A stretch of DNA of 64,000 bases from Marsupella aquatica (GCA_973895155.1 OZ316892.1:16182001-16246000); one strand, 5' to 3'; counted from the stretch's first letter, positions 11,281-24,500 are shown. The notes: generated by a model from the sequence alone, not told the origin. Made by a program: numbers and translations.

Positions 11281-11779
11281 CATAGTTAATGTAATTATCT
11301 TTTTCAAAGTGAGAATGTATTCTACCCAATCACTGCAAGACAAATAAGTAAGCATGTTCCAGGAGGAGCATGCTATAATGACGGGAGCATACGAGGGGAG
11401 CATTTTGCGCCCACTTCCACCTAACTTTGGTCAGAGTGGTCGTCACCAACCAGTCTTACACTCCAACCAGTCTTACATTCGTTCATTGTTCCTGTTCTCT
11501 GGATGTGTCCTGAACTCTTGATTCTGCGCCACTTTGTGGGCTTAATCCCTTCTGAAGAGCTCTAAATCCTGCTCTAAATGCTATGTTAAGGCTGGGACCC
11601 ATAGATCCCCAGGTAGGGTCCAGGCGAGGGGGCCTTCACTTGTGAGGGGGAGCGGAGATGGGACTGGAGCCCAAGTGCTGGGTCCCGGTCCAGGCACGCT
11701 TTGTCTCCAAGGCTGCGGGTCCAGGCGCGGGGTTAGGTTTTATTTATGAACTAGCCCGAAGCCCAATGCCTTTGTGTTG

Positions 11780-12040
11780 CACATAAAGATGTTGAAGTGA
11801 GAAAAATATCTGGAGATGATGAAAGATGTTGAATTGAGTAAAAGTTTGAGGAGAGAGAAAAAAGATGCCAAGGAGAGCAAACATGTAAGGAGTGTGAGAA
11901 AAAGATGTCATGATCAGATAAACATGCCAAGGTGAGAAAAAAATGACGAGATGATAAAAATATGTCAAAGCGAGCAAAATATATTGAGGAGAGAAAATAT
12001 GTCAAGGAGAGAAAATGTCAAGAGATGCAAGAAAATATAA
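11780..12040. repeat. Purine-rich degenerate minisatellite
   Basis: A unit of roughly 20 nt resembling GATGTCAAGGAGAGAAAAA recurs about a dozen times with much variation, giving a strong A/G bias on the plus strand. The long open frames that appear on the minus strand here are a by-product of the purine bias. Confidence 0.6.
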
Positions 12041-12880
12041 ACTTGCGATGTTGTTATTGAGTGATGTTATGTGTGATCCTGATCATACAATTGTTGTGAT
12101 CATGTTTAATACCTGTGCATTGTACATGATGCTCGCAAAAGCAATAAGGGAGAGATAAGTGATTGCAACCAAGGTAAGCACATTGACACATCACTAGGTG
12201 GAGGGTGACATCCCCCCTCCCCCTCATGGTCTCCTCTCCCCCTTTCTCTGGGCCGCCTCTCCCCCCTCCCTTCTCTCCCCAAAAAATAAGAAAAAAAGAA
12301 AAGGGTGCCCTTTTCTTTGTATTTTCCGGCTCTTGGTTTCCCTTTGCTTCAAAATCCCTTGCCCCCCCCTCTCTCCAACCAATAAAAGTCTAGTATGAAT
12401 TTTCTTTATTCACCTTCCTTTGCTCCAATTTGTTTCATCTCCATTCATCCCCTCCTCCTAAGTACTTATGGGAGGGTATGGTGCTATTCAGCCCTCCTCC
12501 ATGGGTGCATCATTAATTTTCCCTCCCTACTTTGAACTTTAGGGCTCCCTAGTCTCTGTCCCCTCATAATGGTGTCCTAAGTGTCCCCATCTCAATGGCA
12601 ACACATGACACTCACATACCTCCTATGTATCATGCCCTCATGCAGAATCCTTGTGGCATGCCAAAAATTCATTGTCTTCTGTGCTTTGGTTTGGGATTGG
12701 TTTGGGAGATTAAGTTTGGCTAGTGAAAGCTAGGATAAAACAAAATATAAGTCTAATGGTCATAAGATGTTCCCAAAAGTCAGTTTGTAAATGGACAACC
12801 ATTCTAGTAGATGGGTGAATGAAAGATTCCTTTTGACGCAAACATAATTGCTTCTCGTGCAAGCTTCTTCTGTTTGCGTA
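12041..12880. other. Non-genic, partly C/T-rich DNA
   Basis: From about 12200 to 12560 the plus strand is strongly pyrimidine-rich with CCCCTCCCC-like runs, which creates spurious frames. No gene, RNA or element could be supported. Confidence 0.4.
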
Positions 12881-12936
12881 TCTCTCCTGCAGGTTCAGAG
12901 TCTAAAGTAGTACAGCCTCTGAACCTGCAGGAGAGA
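12881..12936. repeat. Perfect 20-bp inverted repeat with 16-nt loop
   Basis: The arm at 12881-12900 (TCTCTCCTGCAGGTTCAGAG) is exactly complementary to the arm at 12917-12936. The hairpin sits right at the 3' border of the decayed LINE that extends to higher coordinates. It could be a terminal structure of another element or a fold-back made when the LINE was rearranged. Confidence 0.9.
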
Positions 12937-13288
12937 GGGCCTCATGGTGGTGGTGGGACTGGTTGCACTTGGAGTATCTCCTCGTGAATTTGCCAGAGTC
13001 CGTTCCATGTACCATAATCCAGTGCCATTTCGTGTTGCGCTAGCTTCCGGGTACGTGATCTCCCCATTCCGGATCTTGGCTCTAAGCCTGGCCCAGTCTC
13101 GTTTGAGGTAGATGCCCAGTCAATGCCATACTTTCCGAATAACTCCGTGTGGATTAGGTTGGGTGTGTTCAATAAAGTGTAAGCATCAATCCTTCCAAAT
13201 GGACCAGCAGACCCGAGTAACATGCCATAGCTTCCCTGGAATGTCCCATTCATCTGGTAGCTCCTCTCCAGCAAAAATATGTGTTTGC

Positions 13289-13757
13289 CTATAGTTGTAT
13301 CCAATACCCCTGAGAGAAGACGCTTTGCTGAAGGATGGATTGTAAAGGGCAGCCTTGCCTAACTGAGCGCACTAAGGTGAAAGGAGATGCCATTCTCCCA
13401 TTGATCAGTACAGCCAATGAAGCAGAAGCCTGGGTGGCTGCCAGGCATTGCATGATTAGTCCGTCAAACCCCATCTTCTCCATCAGCATCAATAGAAAGT
13501 GCCATTCCAACTTGTCAAAGGCTTTGACATAATCTAACTTCAGTAGAATGTAGTCCAAACCGGAACCCTGGTAAGAATGCGAATTGCTGGTGCGATATAA
13601 TCCGTTGCAAAATAGGGAGCAACCGCAATTGAAGAGCTTTGGCTCCAATCTTATGTGTAACATTGAGTAATGTATGGGACGCTTGTTGGACACAGACCTT
13701 TGGTAGTAGAACAATGAGGCCTCGGGTGACTACGGGAGAGAAAGCCCCGTCAATCAT
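13289..13757 (-). pseudogene. LINE reverse transcriptase fragment
   Basis: One frame gives GLIVLLPKV, then a LLNVTHKIGAKALQLRL stretch and QFAFLPG, which form the start of an RVT_1 domain. A shifted frame continues with LKLDYVKAFDKLEWHFL and VRSVRQGCPL. These match blocks 1-4 of LINE reverse transcriptases in the correct order. The downstream catalytic Asp-Asp box is absent and a frameshift separates the two parts, so this cannot be active. Confidence 0.8.
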
Positions 13758-14429
13758 TCCTTGTAGAGTTGTAGTAGAGCCCTAAGAAGGGAAGGTCCCA
13801 CCATGTGCCAGTGTGCCACGAAGAATTCTACTAGTACCCCATCGGGGCCAGGGCATTTATTGGTGGCCAATGCGTTGGGTGCTCTCCCTACTGTAGTTCT
13901 TCCATGGTTAGTGGTGCGTTCAGCAAGTCGAGGTCCTCAATTGTGATGCGCTTGTTTTGGAGATGGAGGACATGTGTCACCTGTTCCCACTGGAATCCAG
14001 CTGAATTGCCAAGAAGGTCTTGGAAGAAGTTGGTGGCGGTGCGGGCTAGATCATCCCATTCACTAACAATTTGCGCCTCAGGGGTGAAAAAGGTGAGTGA
14101 TTTCTTTATTCATAGCCAGCCCACTGAAGCTTTGAAAGAAAAGTTTGAGCATTTATCTCCCTCTCCAATCCACCTTGACTGCAGGATGAAGTCCATCCAG
14201 CAGACCTTCTCAGCTTCAAAGTCCAGCAAAAGAGCCTCAAAGATTCTTGGGTGAAAGGATTTTGCGGGTCTCGTTCGAGTTGAAATTGGGCAAGAGCCAA
14301 ATTTCGTCGGAGTAGGTCTTCATTGTGCCGCCTCTCAGCTGCCTTGCATTTACCCCAGCTCTGATTGATCTTTCTGGCCTTTCTGAGGCAGCGGATCAAG
14401 GTTAAATTAGGCGTCATGCCTCGGGATCT

Positions 14430-15357
14430 TCATATCTCGTCCTCCTGCTCCCACATGAGGGAAATACGCTCCTGGAAATCACCCTGGAATTGATGACTAA
14501 TATTCATCCCGTGGAGAGATTGCTGCTTGATATGCAGTGTGGGTGTGAGCATGGCACGAACTGGTGCATGATCAGATAGCGATAAACGAGGCAGGATAGT
14601 GGAGTACATTTCAAATCTCTCCCGAGAGGTCCCCTGGATGTGTATATTCGATCGAGCCTTCGCAGGACCCTGTCGGATGGTATTAGCAGCGAGCCAGGAA
14701 AATGGCAAAAATTCGTTTTATTATCCCAACTGAATCCAAGGTGGCCCGGGTTCTCCTGAAAAGTGTCCACGAGATGGAGGCGTCGCTTGAGGTGGCGCCA
14801 TGCTCTGCTCTCTCTGCCTGCAACGATTGTGCCAGTGCCTCCCTTCTGATCATTCTGCTCGATCATGTTGAAGTCCCCAAGCAGAATCCAAGTGAAAGAA
14901 GGGTCCAAACGATTGAAAAGAGTCCTCTAGAGATCAGTCCTCTCCCTAGCAGAATTAGGAGTGTAGATCCCAAGGAAGCCCACCTGGCCAAGAACAGCAT
15001 GAACCAGACAACACCAGGCGGCCCGGCCACATTCAAGCACTCCCTCAGAAATTAAATTACATGTTGATAAAGATGTGGCTTAATGGCTAATGCCAATCCG
15101 CCCGAACCAGCCTCCACCCTATTGTTTCGGAGTGAATGTACCACGTCCGCAGTTGGAGCACAGACCCAGTGTAGTACTCCAAACTTTGCGCAACTTGGAG
15201 ATTCTGCCAACAGGTAGTTTATGCTCCTGGATACAGATGATATCAGGGGAATGTTGTAGCCCCTCCAGGAGAATCTGGCTCGGAGGCGGCGTCTCCTTGA
15301 TGCCAAGCCCCGCAGGTTGTATGTCAGAATGGTAAGCTTAATGGTAAGCTTGAGCAT
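14430..15357 (-). pseudogene. LINE apurinic endonuclease (EEP) fragment
   Basis: The frame opens with ILTYNLRGLASRRRR, continues to GGLALAIKPHL, then shifts to WILLGDFNMIE and later LSDHAPVRAML. These correspond to the N-terminal, central GDFN and C-terminal SDH catalytic motifs of the endonuclease/exonuclease/phosphatase fold that opens plant LINE ORF2. At least two frameshifts break it. Confidence 0.78.
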
Positions 15358-15482
15358 TGTGAGAAGGGGGAATTTTGTAACATGGAGAGAGGAGGTGTTT
15401 GTATGTCAGAATGGTAAGCTTAATGGTAAGCTTGAGCATTGTGAGAAGGGGGAATTTTGTAACATGGAGAGAGGAGGTGTGC
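15319..15482 (-). repeat. 82-bp tandem duplication in the LINE between ORF1 and ORF2
   Basis: The unit starting GTATGTCAGAATGGTAAGC at 15319 repeats from 15401. The two 82-bp copies differ only at their last two bases. The near identity contrasts with the heavily mutated LINE around it, so this duplication is recent. Confidence 0.9.
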
Positions 15483-15932
15483 AGGTTCCCCTAGTCGGGG
15501 CCGCTTGACTCTAGATGGGGTATTGCAGGGTGACAGCGGTAGTGGGTCAGAGTCAGTCTCCGACGATTCTAGGGGGAAATGTTGTTTGCGGATGGTGACT
15601 TTCCCACTGTCAGTGGGGAGTTGAGGGGAGATGGAGAGCAGTGGTGCCGACTCAGTGGTTGAGCGTGTCACCTCAATTGCAATCCTCATAAGATGGTGGT
15701 TGCGTAGATCCATTAGAGTGTGTTGGCCTAACAATCCAGACCTTCCTTGGTGGTTTCCTGGGATTTGAGGGGGGCTGGGCCGGGATTGCATTGGCAGCTA
15801 GGTCCTTGATAGGGGCCACCACGTCCTCTTGTCGGGTATCACAACCAACCTCTTGCCATTGTGAATGAATTGCCCCTTGGTGCACACCCGGAGGGAGGAC
15901 GGATTGCGATTTGTCCGGCTGCTTTCGAGTAA

Positions 15933-17060
15933 TCAGGGAGGCCCTATGTTTAGCTCTGCGTTGAAGATGTCTGAGGACTTGGATGACTGTGATCTGGTGG
16001 AACCTAGGGTCGCCGATGATGCAGGTTTGTCGCCTTTGCTGATCTGTTCTGCTTCAAAGATGGCAGCCCTCGTTGCGAGATGCTGTAACTCGGCTTCTTC
16101 ACGCTGTTGTTGCTCCTCCGCTCGACCCCTCCAGTATTCTGCCTTCGCTCTGGATTTCTCCGCCTTCTCCTGACACTGGTGTAGCACCACCGCCTCCAAT
16201 CGCACCTTTTGCTGTGTCGTGTTGGTTGACGCAATTGGGTGCACCGCCTCTTCGCCTGGAGCGTTGAATTGAAGCGTATGGCCTTTGAAGAAGGGTGGTC
16301 GTGGCAGCGGACACTTTGAAGCGAAGTGTCTGTAAGAGAAGCAGAAACAGCAGCGGAGGTTCTTCCCAATATAATCAAAGCAGATAGTGTACGTAATGCC
16401 AGGGCTGCTAAGTTGGAATTTACCATGTGCAGGAAACACCTTAAGAGTGGTCATCACAATCGCAGAGATGTGATGTTGTTCGGTGCCTGGAGCTTGTTTC
16501 GCGTGGATGAAACGCCCAATGGGTGCTGCAACAAATTTGATGTACTAGTAGATCTCCGGGTTGCCTCGTTTGGTGTAGACAGAGACCAGATGCTTGAAGT
16601 CCGGTGTATTTGGTGTGTAGTCGTTAACAGCTGCAAACCGGTCCAAAGCCTTGAGAGGGGATGCGTGTAGTAAGCTTTGCTTGATGTGATCCCCCAAGTT
16701 TGCATCAAATTGTACAACAAACAAAGCCTGCGGCAACTCATCATGCAGGGACAGCTTGATTTCATGCTCTTGATTGTAGGCCGAGATCTAGTCTTTAGCT
16801 AGCCTTGTATCAAATTCAGATTCGAATGCAAGCACCACCTTGTTTCCATAGATCCTTTTCGTCCCAAGCTGAAGGACCTCCTTGGGAATGTAGAACATCT
16901 CCTGTGTTAGGACGGTGGGGATGGACGGAGAACGTCGATCGCCTTGTGTTTTGTCGGTGGGAGCGATCTGCGATGCATCATGGTGCCTTGAATTCGCTGA
17001 GTGAGCAGGTGTACGTCGCTGAGAATGTCTAGATGTGCTGCTGGCCATGTCACTCTGCAA
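15933..17060 (-). pseudogene. LINE ORF1 (Gag-like, CCHC zinc knuckle), broken
   Basis: The fragment at 17060-16788 begins MQSDMASSTSRHSQRRTP and carries a basic, Ser-rich N-terminus. Fragments at 16765-16454 and 16457-15933 continue in other frames. The last contains RCCFCFSYRHFASKC, an exact C-x2-C-x4-H-x4-C zinc knuckle, followed by an Arg/Glu/Ala-rich coiled-coil-like stretch. This layout is that of the RNA-binding ORF1 of plant LINEs. Confidence 0.7.
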
Positions 17061-17455
17061 ATTCGGTCGGTAAAGTTAATGGAAGGCGGGTAGCTGGAGC
17101 GCAATGTAGCTGAGGGCGAGTGAAGAGAAGGATTCTTGCCAAAGAGTTGACCCTGAGCCCCAACAATGAATTTTGGGGAGAGTCAGACTGGTTTGAAGCG
17201 TAGAACGGATGAGATGAGATCAACGCGACGATTCCAGATAGGCCGCGCAAAATCCCGAGGCCACTTTCTCAGCTGGGGTGTGAGAAAAAAGTGGCGATAA
17301 GGCAGGGCCGCGTCCAGTGTTGTTTCTATCCCTCCCTGCACACTGGATTCAATGACAGTGTGCAAAAACGCAACAAATGCAGGCTGGATGTCCAATTCTT
17401 TCGTAAAACGTGTAGATGTGGCGGGGAGTTTAGAAACAAGTAGACGAGAGATCAC

Positions 17456-18542
17456 TCAGCGTGTTTTGAAATCGTCGCAGTACCCTGAGTAATTCTAGGC
17501 TCGCTGTTAGGAAGAGACATGCGAGGATGAAGCAAATCGAGCGGTTAAGCTAGCTGTTAATACAAGACAAATTGTCCGAGTGGCTGAGAATTAGCATGGT
17601 TTGAAAATTTCACGAACGGCAGGGCGGGAAGTCCGGGGGTGAAAGAGTGTAACTTGGAAAGCGCCCCCTGAATCCAGACCCGGGAAGTTACATTCCCATC
17701 CTGGCTGAACAAACGGCTGTGTTCCGCATCCCGCTCCTCGCGTTCTCTCTCCCCTCACCGGGTTTCACGGAGCCCTACATCGTACCCGCCATCTTCCTAC
17801 GTACGTTACATTTATCGTGACATCAGTAGTTTCTCTTCTGCAGTAAAACGCATCGATACTGGGCTAAAGCCAAAGAATGCAACTACACAATAGATTGAGA
17901 AGGTGGAGGGAAATGGGTACGTCAGTAACGAATTTGGACCAGATTGGACAGGATCGAGATGCCCACGATCCAGTGAACAAAAGTTTTGTTCACTGTACTG
18001 CCGGCAGGGTTCGAGGATCTTCCATAACCACCATAACCAGGTTTCTCTGGTCACATGGGTCTCTTCGGTCACACGAAAGCTCACTGAATCGCATTTTGCC
18101 TCCATACTTTATACCAGCTCTTTGGTCACACGAATATTGAATAGAGTGTCTTCGCCTCAAGACTTTCTATGCCCGTATACCTTACAACAGATTCTACCCT
18201 GGCAAACTAATTGGAGCACAACTTAACCCATGAAAGAGCTCCTTTCGTCACAATATAAAGTTTGAATAACTTGCGTTTACCCTACCCTCCAATGCTAATT
18301 TGAGATTTTGAGTCCCACCCAGTACTTGACCTTCAGTCAATTACAGTATCTTCTTGACAACATCCCTCTTTACTAAAGCAGTGACCCACGGTCTAACAAC
18401 AACCCCCCCCCCCCCCGCAAGGTAGGTCGAAGGTAATATGTACTTGTTTAGGTGCGTGAAAGCTTGACTAAAAGGTCGCTCGTAGACATCAAACAGTGTG
18501 ATCTACAAAAAATATGTTTATGATCACAAAAGAATGAATGAA
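17456..18542. other. Dynein 3' flank and intergenic DNA
   Basis: No gene is supported. It should contain the dynein 3' UTR next to 18543. A run of 14 C residues lies at 18403-18416, and short frames around 17812-18226 show no recognisable features. Confidence 0.4.
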
Positions 18543-21500
18543 TCAGTCGTTGAGAGAGCAAAGCATGGCAACGCCTCGTTTGATCCAATGCGTGGGCGGC
18601 TGCTTTGTGGGCATGCGAATGCTCATAAGAAAGTTGGTGGAGTGGCCTGTTGTGGCAAGTACGCCTCTCCTCTCTGCTGTGCGATAGCACGGGCAGTTGT
18701 AGGTCATGGAAGGTTGGATGTCGACAATGCGACACGGTTTGAGCCAGATTATGGGTGCACTGACGTAAAGAATCTTGGGCTTGGATTCACACAGGACTTT
18801 GTAATTGAGATCCCACGCGCATCCCTCCAAGAATAAGCCATCGATGTAGACTCCTTCTTCGGGCGGTGCCTGCAATATCGTAGAGGTTGTCCGGTCGAAT
18901 AAATAATTAGTGCATGCCGAGTGAGTATAATGATTTGTGCCTGCTGGTCTTCTTTGCATGGCAAGGCTTCTGCTAAGAGTTATCCTAAATTATTTAAAGG
19001 GAATGCACGTTGTGGATGGCAACTTTTATTATAACATTTTTGGCTGGAATTTGTCCCGCCTGCGAGTTTAAGGGCCTTGAGCAGTGGCTTGGCTTGAGCA
19101 TGGGCTACTGTGATCAATGCTTTCTTTCCAGTTTATAATGCGTAGTATAAGGCCGAAGGAGAAATCTGCTCTAGGTGAATGTAAAGGGATGAATGGACAT
19201 GGACTCATGTCAGAAGGATGGACTGACAGCGGTATTCTATCTGACACTTCATTCTAGCAGAAAGGCAGGGTTGAGAGAACTTTAACCTGTGGCTCATGGT
19301 CCATCATGACGAAGTCAAAGGCAATGCCGTCAATGGCCAGTTTCTTTTTGCGTGCATAATTCTGAAGCGCGGCGGTCATGAAAGACTGCGCGAAGAAGAA
19401 ACCGCTCACCCAGCTCACCGCTGGTCGTCCATGGTCGAACCAGTGCCTCAACACGCGAACACGCTCTAACAGATCCTTGACATATGATGATAATGGCTTC
19501 AATGATGGATAGGATACCTTGTTCCACAATGCGGGCACCTGATTGACTGCGAGACTCCTGTAGGCCACTTCCAGCTCCGCTGACATAAGAATAAGCCCTG
19601 CGATGGACTTCTCTATACTCATCAGTGACGATCGGATCCTGCGTAAGTAAACAATCACACAACCATATACAATCAGTGCATTCGCATGAAATATGAGTTA
19701 CTTGAGCAGCAGAGACTTACAAACAACATTCTGTTTGCTGTCATTTACTTGGACTATATTGTGCTCACATTAGAGCGTGAGTTGAAAGCCAGAATGTGAG
19801 AAGAATGGCGATGCCATGAGGCCAAGGCAGGGCCAATGCCTGACTAGCAGAAGTGAGGACTGTACCGCAAATGATCTCATTTAGGAGGGAGCGAGGTTTC
19901 ACTTTAGGCAATAGATACAATCGTCTTTGAGATAGCTACACTCCGTACATAGATAACAGAATCATGCTGAAGAGAGTTGCACAAATGAAAACACAACAGA
20001 CAAGACAGTCAATTCTATGGAGGAGAGGTTTCGGAAGGTAGCCATGATCCATCGGCTAAAGCCCATAAAACAATTTGGGTCCTCATCAGAAAATGATGCA
20101 CTTACCTGTCCAGAAGTTTGTTGAAGCGGGTCATCTCTTGGCTGAGCACTGTGTTCATGCTTTCTTCGTAAAGAACGGGATACTTGATCTCACAAGCTTC
20201 AATGTCAAAGTTTGGCGGTAGAGTTCTAAGAATCTCTTTCACAACTCCGGCAACAGCATCCCCTCCTCCACTTCCTCCACTGACTGCTCCAGTCCCAACA
20301 GCATCTGCTGATGCTAGTAGGAGGGAGTTCAAGATGAGGACCGTGCCATTCGTTTCTTTTGTGATATCTGCATTGGCATGCAACCCGAAAGCCTCTGGCA
20401 TTGTGATTAGAGGCAAGGCTTCTATTATCTCTACATATTTCTCAAATTTTGCCGGCTGCGGAGTTGTGTAAATGCCAGATTCTGATAACTTATACCCTGG
20501 GACTGTCATCTCGACACAATAAACATTCCTCAAAAGTGTATTGAGCAACAGCCGATCTTTGTCATCTGCAACCAAAAGTCAGGTTCAGGCTCAGCTGATG
20601 CTGATGCGATTAAGGATCGATCTGACGCGTTGTTTCGCTTTGGTGCGATACTTATTCGGTCTTCACTCACCCAATTGTTGGCTTACAGGACGAGAAAAAA
20701 TTGTGCAATTCATTAATATTATTGTGCGTAAGTGGAGGAGCTTCATCCTTTTGACGATTCTCATGCGATGAATTGTTAACGAGATCTTTTACCACCCATC
20801 TGCACTGCTCTACTATGCCACAGATGATATGGTCATCTAAGAGTTGAGGCAAGTTGACCTGTAACTCGACCACCATAGTTGCATTCCCCTGTAACATAAT
20901 TGAGGGCGTCAAGAGGGAGCTCATTTTCTGCACTATCATTGACCAGCATATGCAATTGTCTTACACTGCAGGGAGGCGTCCACTGAATACCCTCAGAATG
21001 ATATCGAATATAGAGCAGTCCCAAGAACTTCAAATTGTCATCCTCTGAAGACGAGACCCCGATCGCTTGACAAAGAAACAATTGATTGGTAATAAAGAGG
21101 TGCAAATTGGCTGCAAAGTCTGACGATGAATGCGAATTGATAACAAACGCTAAGAAATAGCATAAATGGAGGGCACTTCCAAAATTTACCTGATTCTTAA
21201 ATCGCCGTCATCAAAACCATATGGAATGTTCCAGCCAAGAGGTCCGAAAGTTCGCCTTTCCTGTACCACCCCGTGGAAGAATGTGATTCCAAATAGGAAG
21301 CTTTTGAAAATATCTGGTTTTTTGCAGCTTTCAAACCAGTCCTCGTTTGACAATGGATCCAGGTTATATGTTCGTCGCATATTGGAGCGCAAGCCCTTAG
21401 GGGGCTCATTCGTCATCTTCACTCCATTCTGTGCAAGAAGTTCAGAGAATAGAGAACTTATCAATTTCAAAAAGATATGCCCGATTCTTTCCCTGTTTTC

Positions 21501-24500
21501 TCATACAACATTTGGATCCCAACTCAATGAACAATGGCGTGTTTGACGGGTGACGACGTCAACTATTATTACATCAAGAGGGACACAATCTAATTAAACC
21601 CACTACTTGCAACTAACTGATTTAAAATTCAGACTGTTTACAAATATAGCAATTGAGGAGTGAAACATAAGTATTTCCTGTAACGTACACGTGGAATTCA
21701 CAATCAAATAGTCTTACATCATCAGAGTCCAAACCGAGATTTTGTAGAGGTTAAAAATGACATAAAGCAGGCAATTATACCTAGCAGCACTCAGTTTAGT
21801 GTGTGGTTCTTTCTTCAGAGTGATTATTCCTTTATTTAAAATAACGTACCTGAAGGACAGCAATCGGAAATTTAGGGCTCGGATAGGAAGTCATCCACAG
21901 TCGAAAATCTTGATGAACTGTTTCAGGAGCGAATTTCTCACAGATCCTTTCAAGATCTGGCATCCACGATGGCGCTAGGTGGCAATTTTGTAGTAGAACC
22001 CATGAACCTATTGCAAAATTGAGTCAGATGTACTAATGTTGAAATTGTCTCCAATGCATAGCTTGCAATTGTCTTAATATAGAGGATTGACCTGAGTTCA
22101 TTTCGATTTAACTGCGACATGAAATTAGCACGGCCCACTTGATGGAACACATATTGAAGGAAAACTACGGTTGTGGATGATTATTCTGCACAAACTAATT
22201 ACTCAAGCATATTAGTTAACTGAGACTACGTCGGCTTGTCGCTTTTGTACCGGCAACTGAGGCATCGTTTATCATTACTGTCGCTTTGGGTCCTTGGCCC
22301 TGACCAAGAGATATAGGAGCCACTTTATCAGCCATCTCCCGCTCGCCTGTAGAGCACACCAAGGAAGTGTCGGCCTCATTTAGCTTCGCTTTAGGCTTGA
22401 GCAAGTTCTTTGAAGCAATACTGAGTTCTAATTGGTGAGACCAGGATGCAAAACAAAGAGGGCAGTGACATCGTTGGACGCACTGGGAGTGGAGCTCATC
22501 AGCATGTCATTCATATTTATCGTGAGAAGAGAAAGGCTTACTTGCATAGCTAAGAAGCGCTGCTGTAGGATCGCTCCCTTGTGATAGAACAAAAATGAGA
22601 GGGCAAGTGGAACTAGAATCTTTATAACAGGAATCCAGATTGAATGGTGGAGGCAAAACAAATTTAGGTCCCAATTTCTCAGTGACGAAGTCTTGGATGG
22701 CTGGGATCACTTTATCGGGTCTAATGCATCTGTACACAAGTAGTCTTTGGAATGTGTTCAACCGATCTGAATATGGCCTCGGTAGTTGAGTTTTGTGTGG
22801 TTCCATGGAGTCAAACACTGCTCTCCATTCTCGCATATTGCTGACAATGTGCTTATTGATACCTGAGAAGGTTTCAATCTGTGACAAACGATTGAGCTCT
22901 CCCCATGACTTATCTAGAAGCCAATCCTTTGCAGGATTTTCTGGGTCTTCTCCTGATGCCATGCCTCCAGTCAAAAAGAACATCCACTCTTTGATGGTAA
23001 CCTCGCCCTTCATTTCAAGAAGTCTTGAAGTAAGCAAACATGAGAATAAAAGCTTGTCCTTCTCAAACAATGAGCGACAGACGTTGCAGTAGAGTGAATA
23101 TAGAAAGTGAGCCTGGATAATATCCAAGCGCTTTTGTACCTCTGAACACTTGTCACTTGAAATAATAGAGTTAATTAGAAGAGAGACAAACCAGGGCAAA
23201 CTGTACTGATACATTGGATCGATATTTGCCAAATCTGTGATGCAGAAAAACAACACAGCAGCATAATATCCACAGGACTGGTAGCCTTTCCGAGCTTCAT
23301 CAATGTTCTTTTCTGTGATCTCCGCTAAACCCTGTCAATCGCAGAGGAATTTGTTAGCACCCACGCTACTGAAATTTCCTGTCAAGGGCAAACTAAGTCA
23401 TTGGCATTCAAAGCTACAAGATCTTTGGGAAAATCAAGCTGGACAGGTAGTAGGACAGACAAGGTGCAATAGAAGCCAAGAAGTCCAGCGAGTTGGACCC
23501 CAAATAAACATCCAAGAAATAAATGGGGGCTATATGTTTGACATTTTCCCTGGATCCCATTGTAATACATGTGTGTCTTACATTTTTTAGCACTACAAAA
23601 AATGAACTGAGTGCACATTGCTGTCACGCGTGTAAAGCTTGCTAATTGCCGGCGGTAATACTATTAAAGTGGAATTTCTTGCTACGGTAGCAATACGCAC
23701 AAACTTCCACATATCTGAGATATGTGAAGTCCTAAAGTGTTTGACAAGATTCCCCAAAGCCACATGTTAGGATCCAAGGAATCGTTTTGTCTCACTTGCT
23801 TCACTGTGATGTCATTTCCTACAACCTTTGCCTCAGATATAATTTTAATAGCTGTTTCATCCTCGAGTATGTTGCCCTCACTGGTTGAGAGGACTTCAAG
23901 AATTTGATCTTCCAACTCTTTTAGCCTCCGTTTATTCTCTGCACCCTGAAAACAAATGAGACAAAGCGTCATCATACCTTAAATGGAGAAGATCTAAACC
24001 TTGGAATCCAAGATTTCGGGCTATACCTCTAAATAAATTTTGTTGTCACAGTCCAGCTTTAGGATAGGTACTGCAATGACAGATAAGTTACTGAAACAGA
24101 CAGAAAAGGATATGTACGTAATCTGTGAGGAACTCTCCTTGTTCAGCGATTGGCCAAGAGAGGAAACAGAATCATGAGTACATTCATAGTTCACCATCTA
24201 CTGAATTGAGGTACCAAAATCTTTGAAATCATATATCGATGGCCATTGCATGATCAAGAGAACAAACAAACCTGAAAGACAAGAGCACTCTTTTGTTGCT
24301 CCAAATCTGGACGCTCTTTGGCAACAACTACTCCCAAAAGCTGGTCCGATAGGCCATCCTTAGTAATCATGAAGTTCAGAAGAGATACTTTCACTTGGGT
24401 TTCTGGTAGATAATGAGGGTTTCGCAGTTTAGTCGTGATATAGAAGCGGAAGTCATTGTGGTACTCAATTGTCGCATCCCCCAAACGTATGCACATAATT

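Larger units (their letters stand above)
12937..17455 (-). mobile_element. Degenerate plant L1-type LINE with ORF1 and ORF2 remnants
   Basis: In minus-strand order there are Gag-like ORF1 fragments (17060-15490), an apurinic endonuclease region (15357-14430) and a reverse transcriptase region (13757-13289). A tail-like frame follows (13304-12942). Every part is broken by frameshifts or stops, and the reading frame changes repeatedly. The ORF2 region is only about 2.4 kb, well short of the roughly 3.9 kb of intact plant LINEs. The reverse transcriptase catalytic FADD/YADD box is not found, so an internal deletion is likely. It lies downstream of the dynein gene and on the same strand. The 5' boundary is uncertain; 17455 is the end of the last same-strand frame that could belong to it. 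Confidence 0.75.

Noticed and set aside
11744-12005. Minus-strand frames rich in Phe/Leu/Ser
   Set aside because: They are produced by the purine bias of the minisatellite on the opposite strand.
17560-17620. GTCCGAGTGGCTGAG resembling the D-arm of tRNA-Leu/Ser
   Set aside because: No matching acceptor stem, anticodon arm or T-arm could be paired around it.
18403-18416. Run of 14 C residues as a regulatory or structural element
   Set aside because: An isolated homopolymer with no partner or context. It may also be a sequencing artefact.
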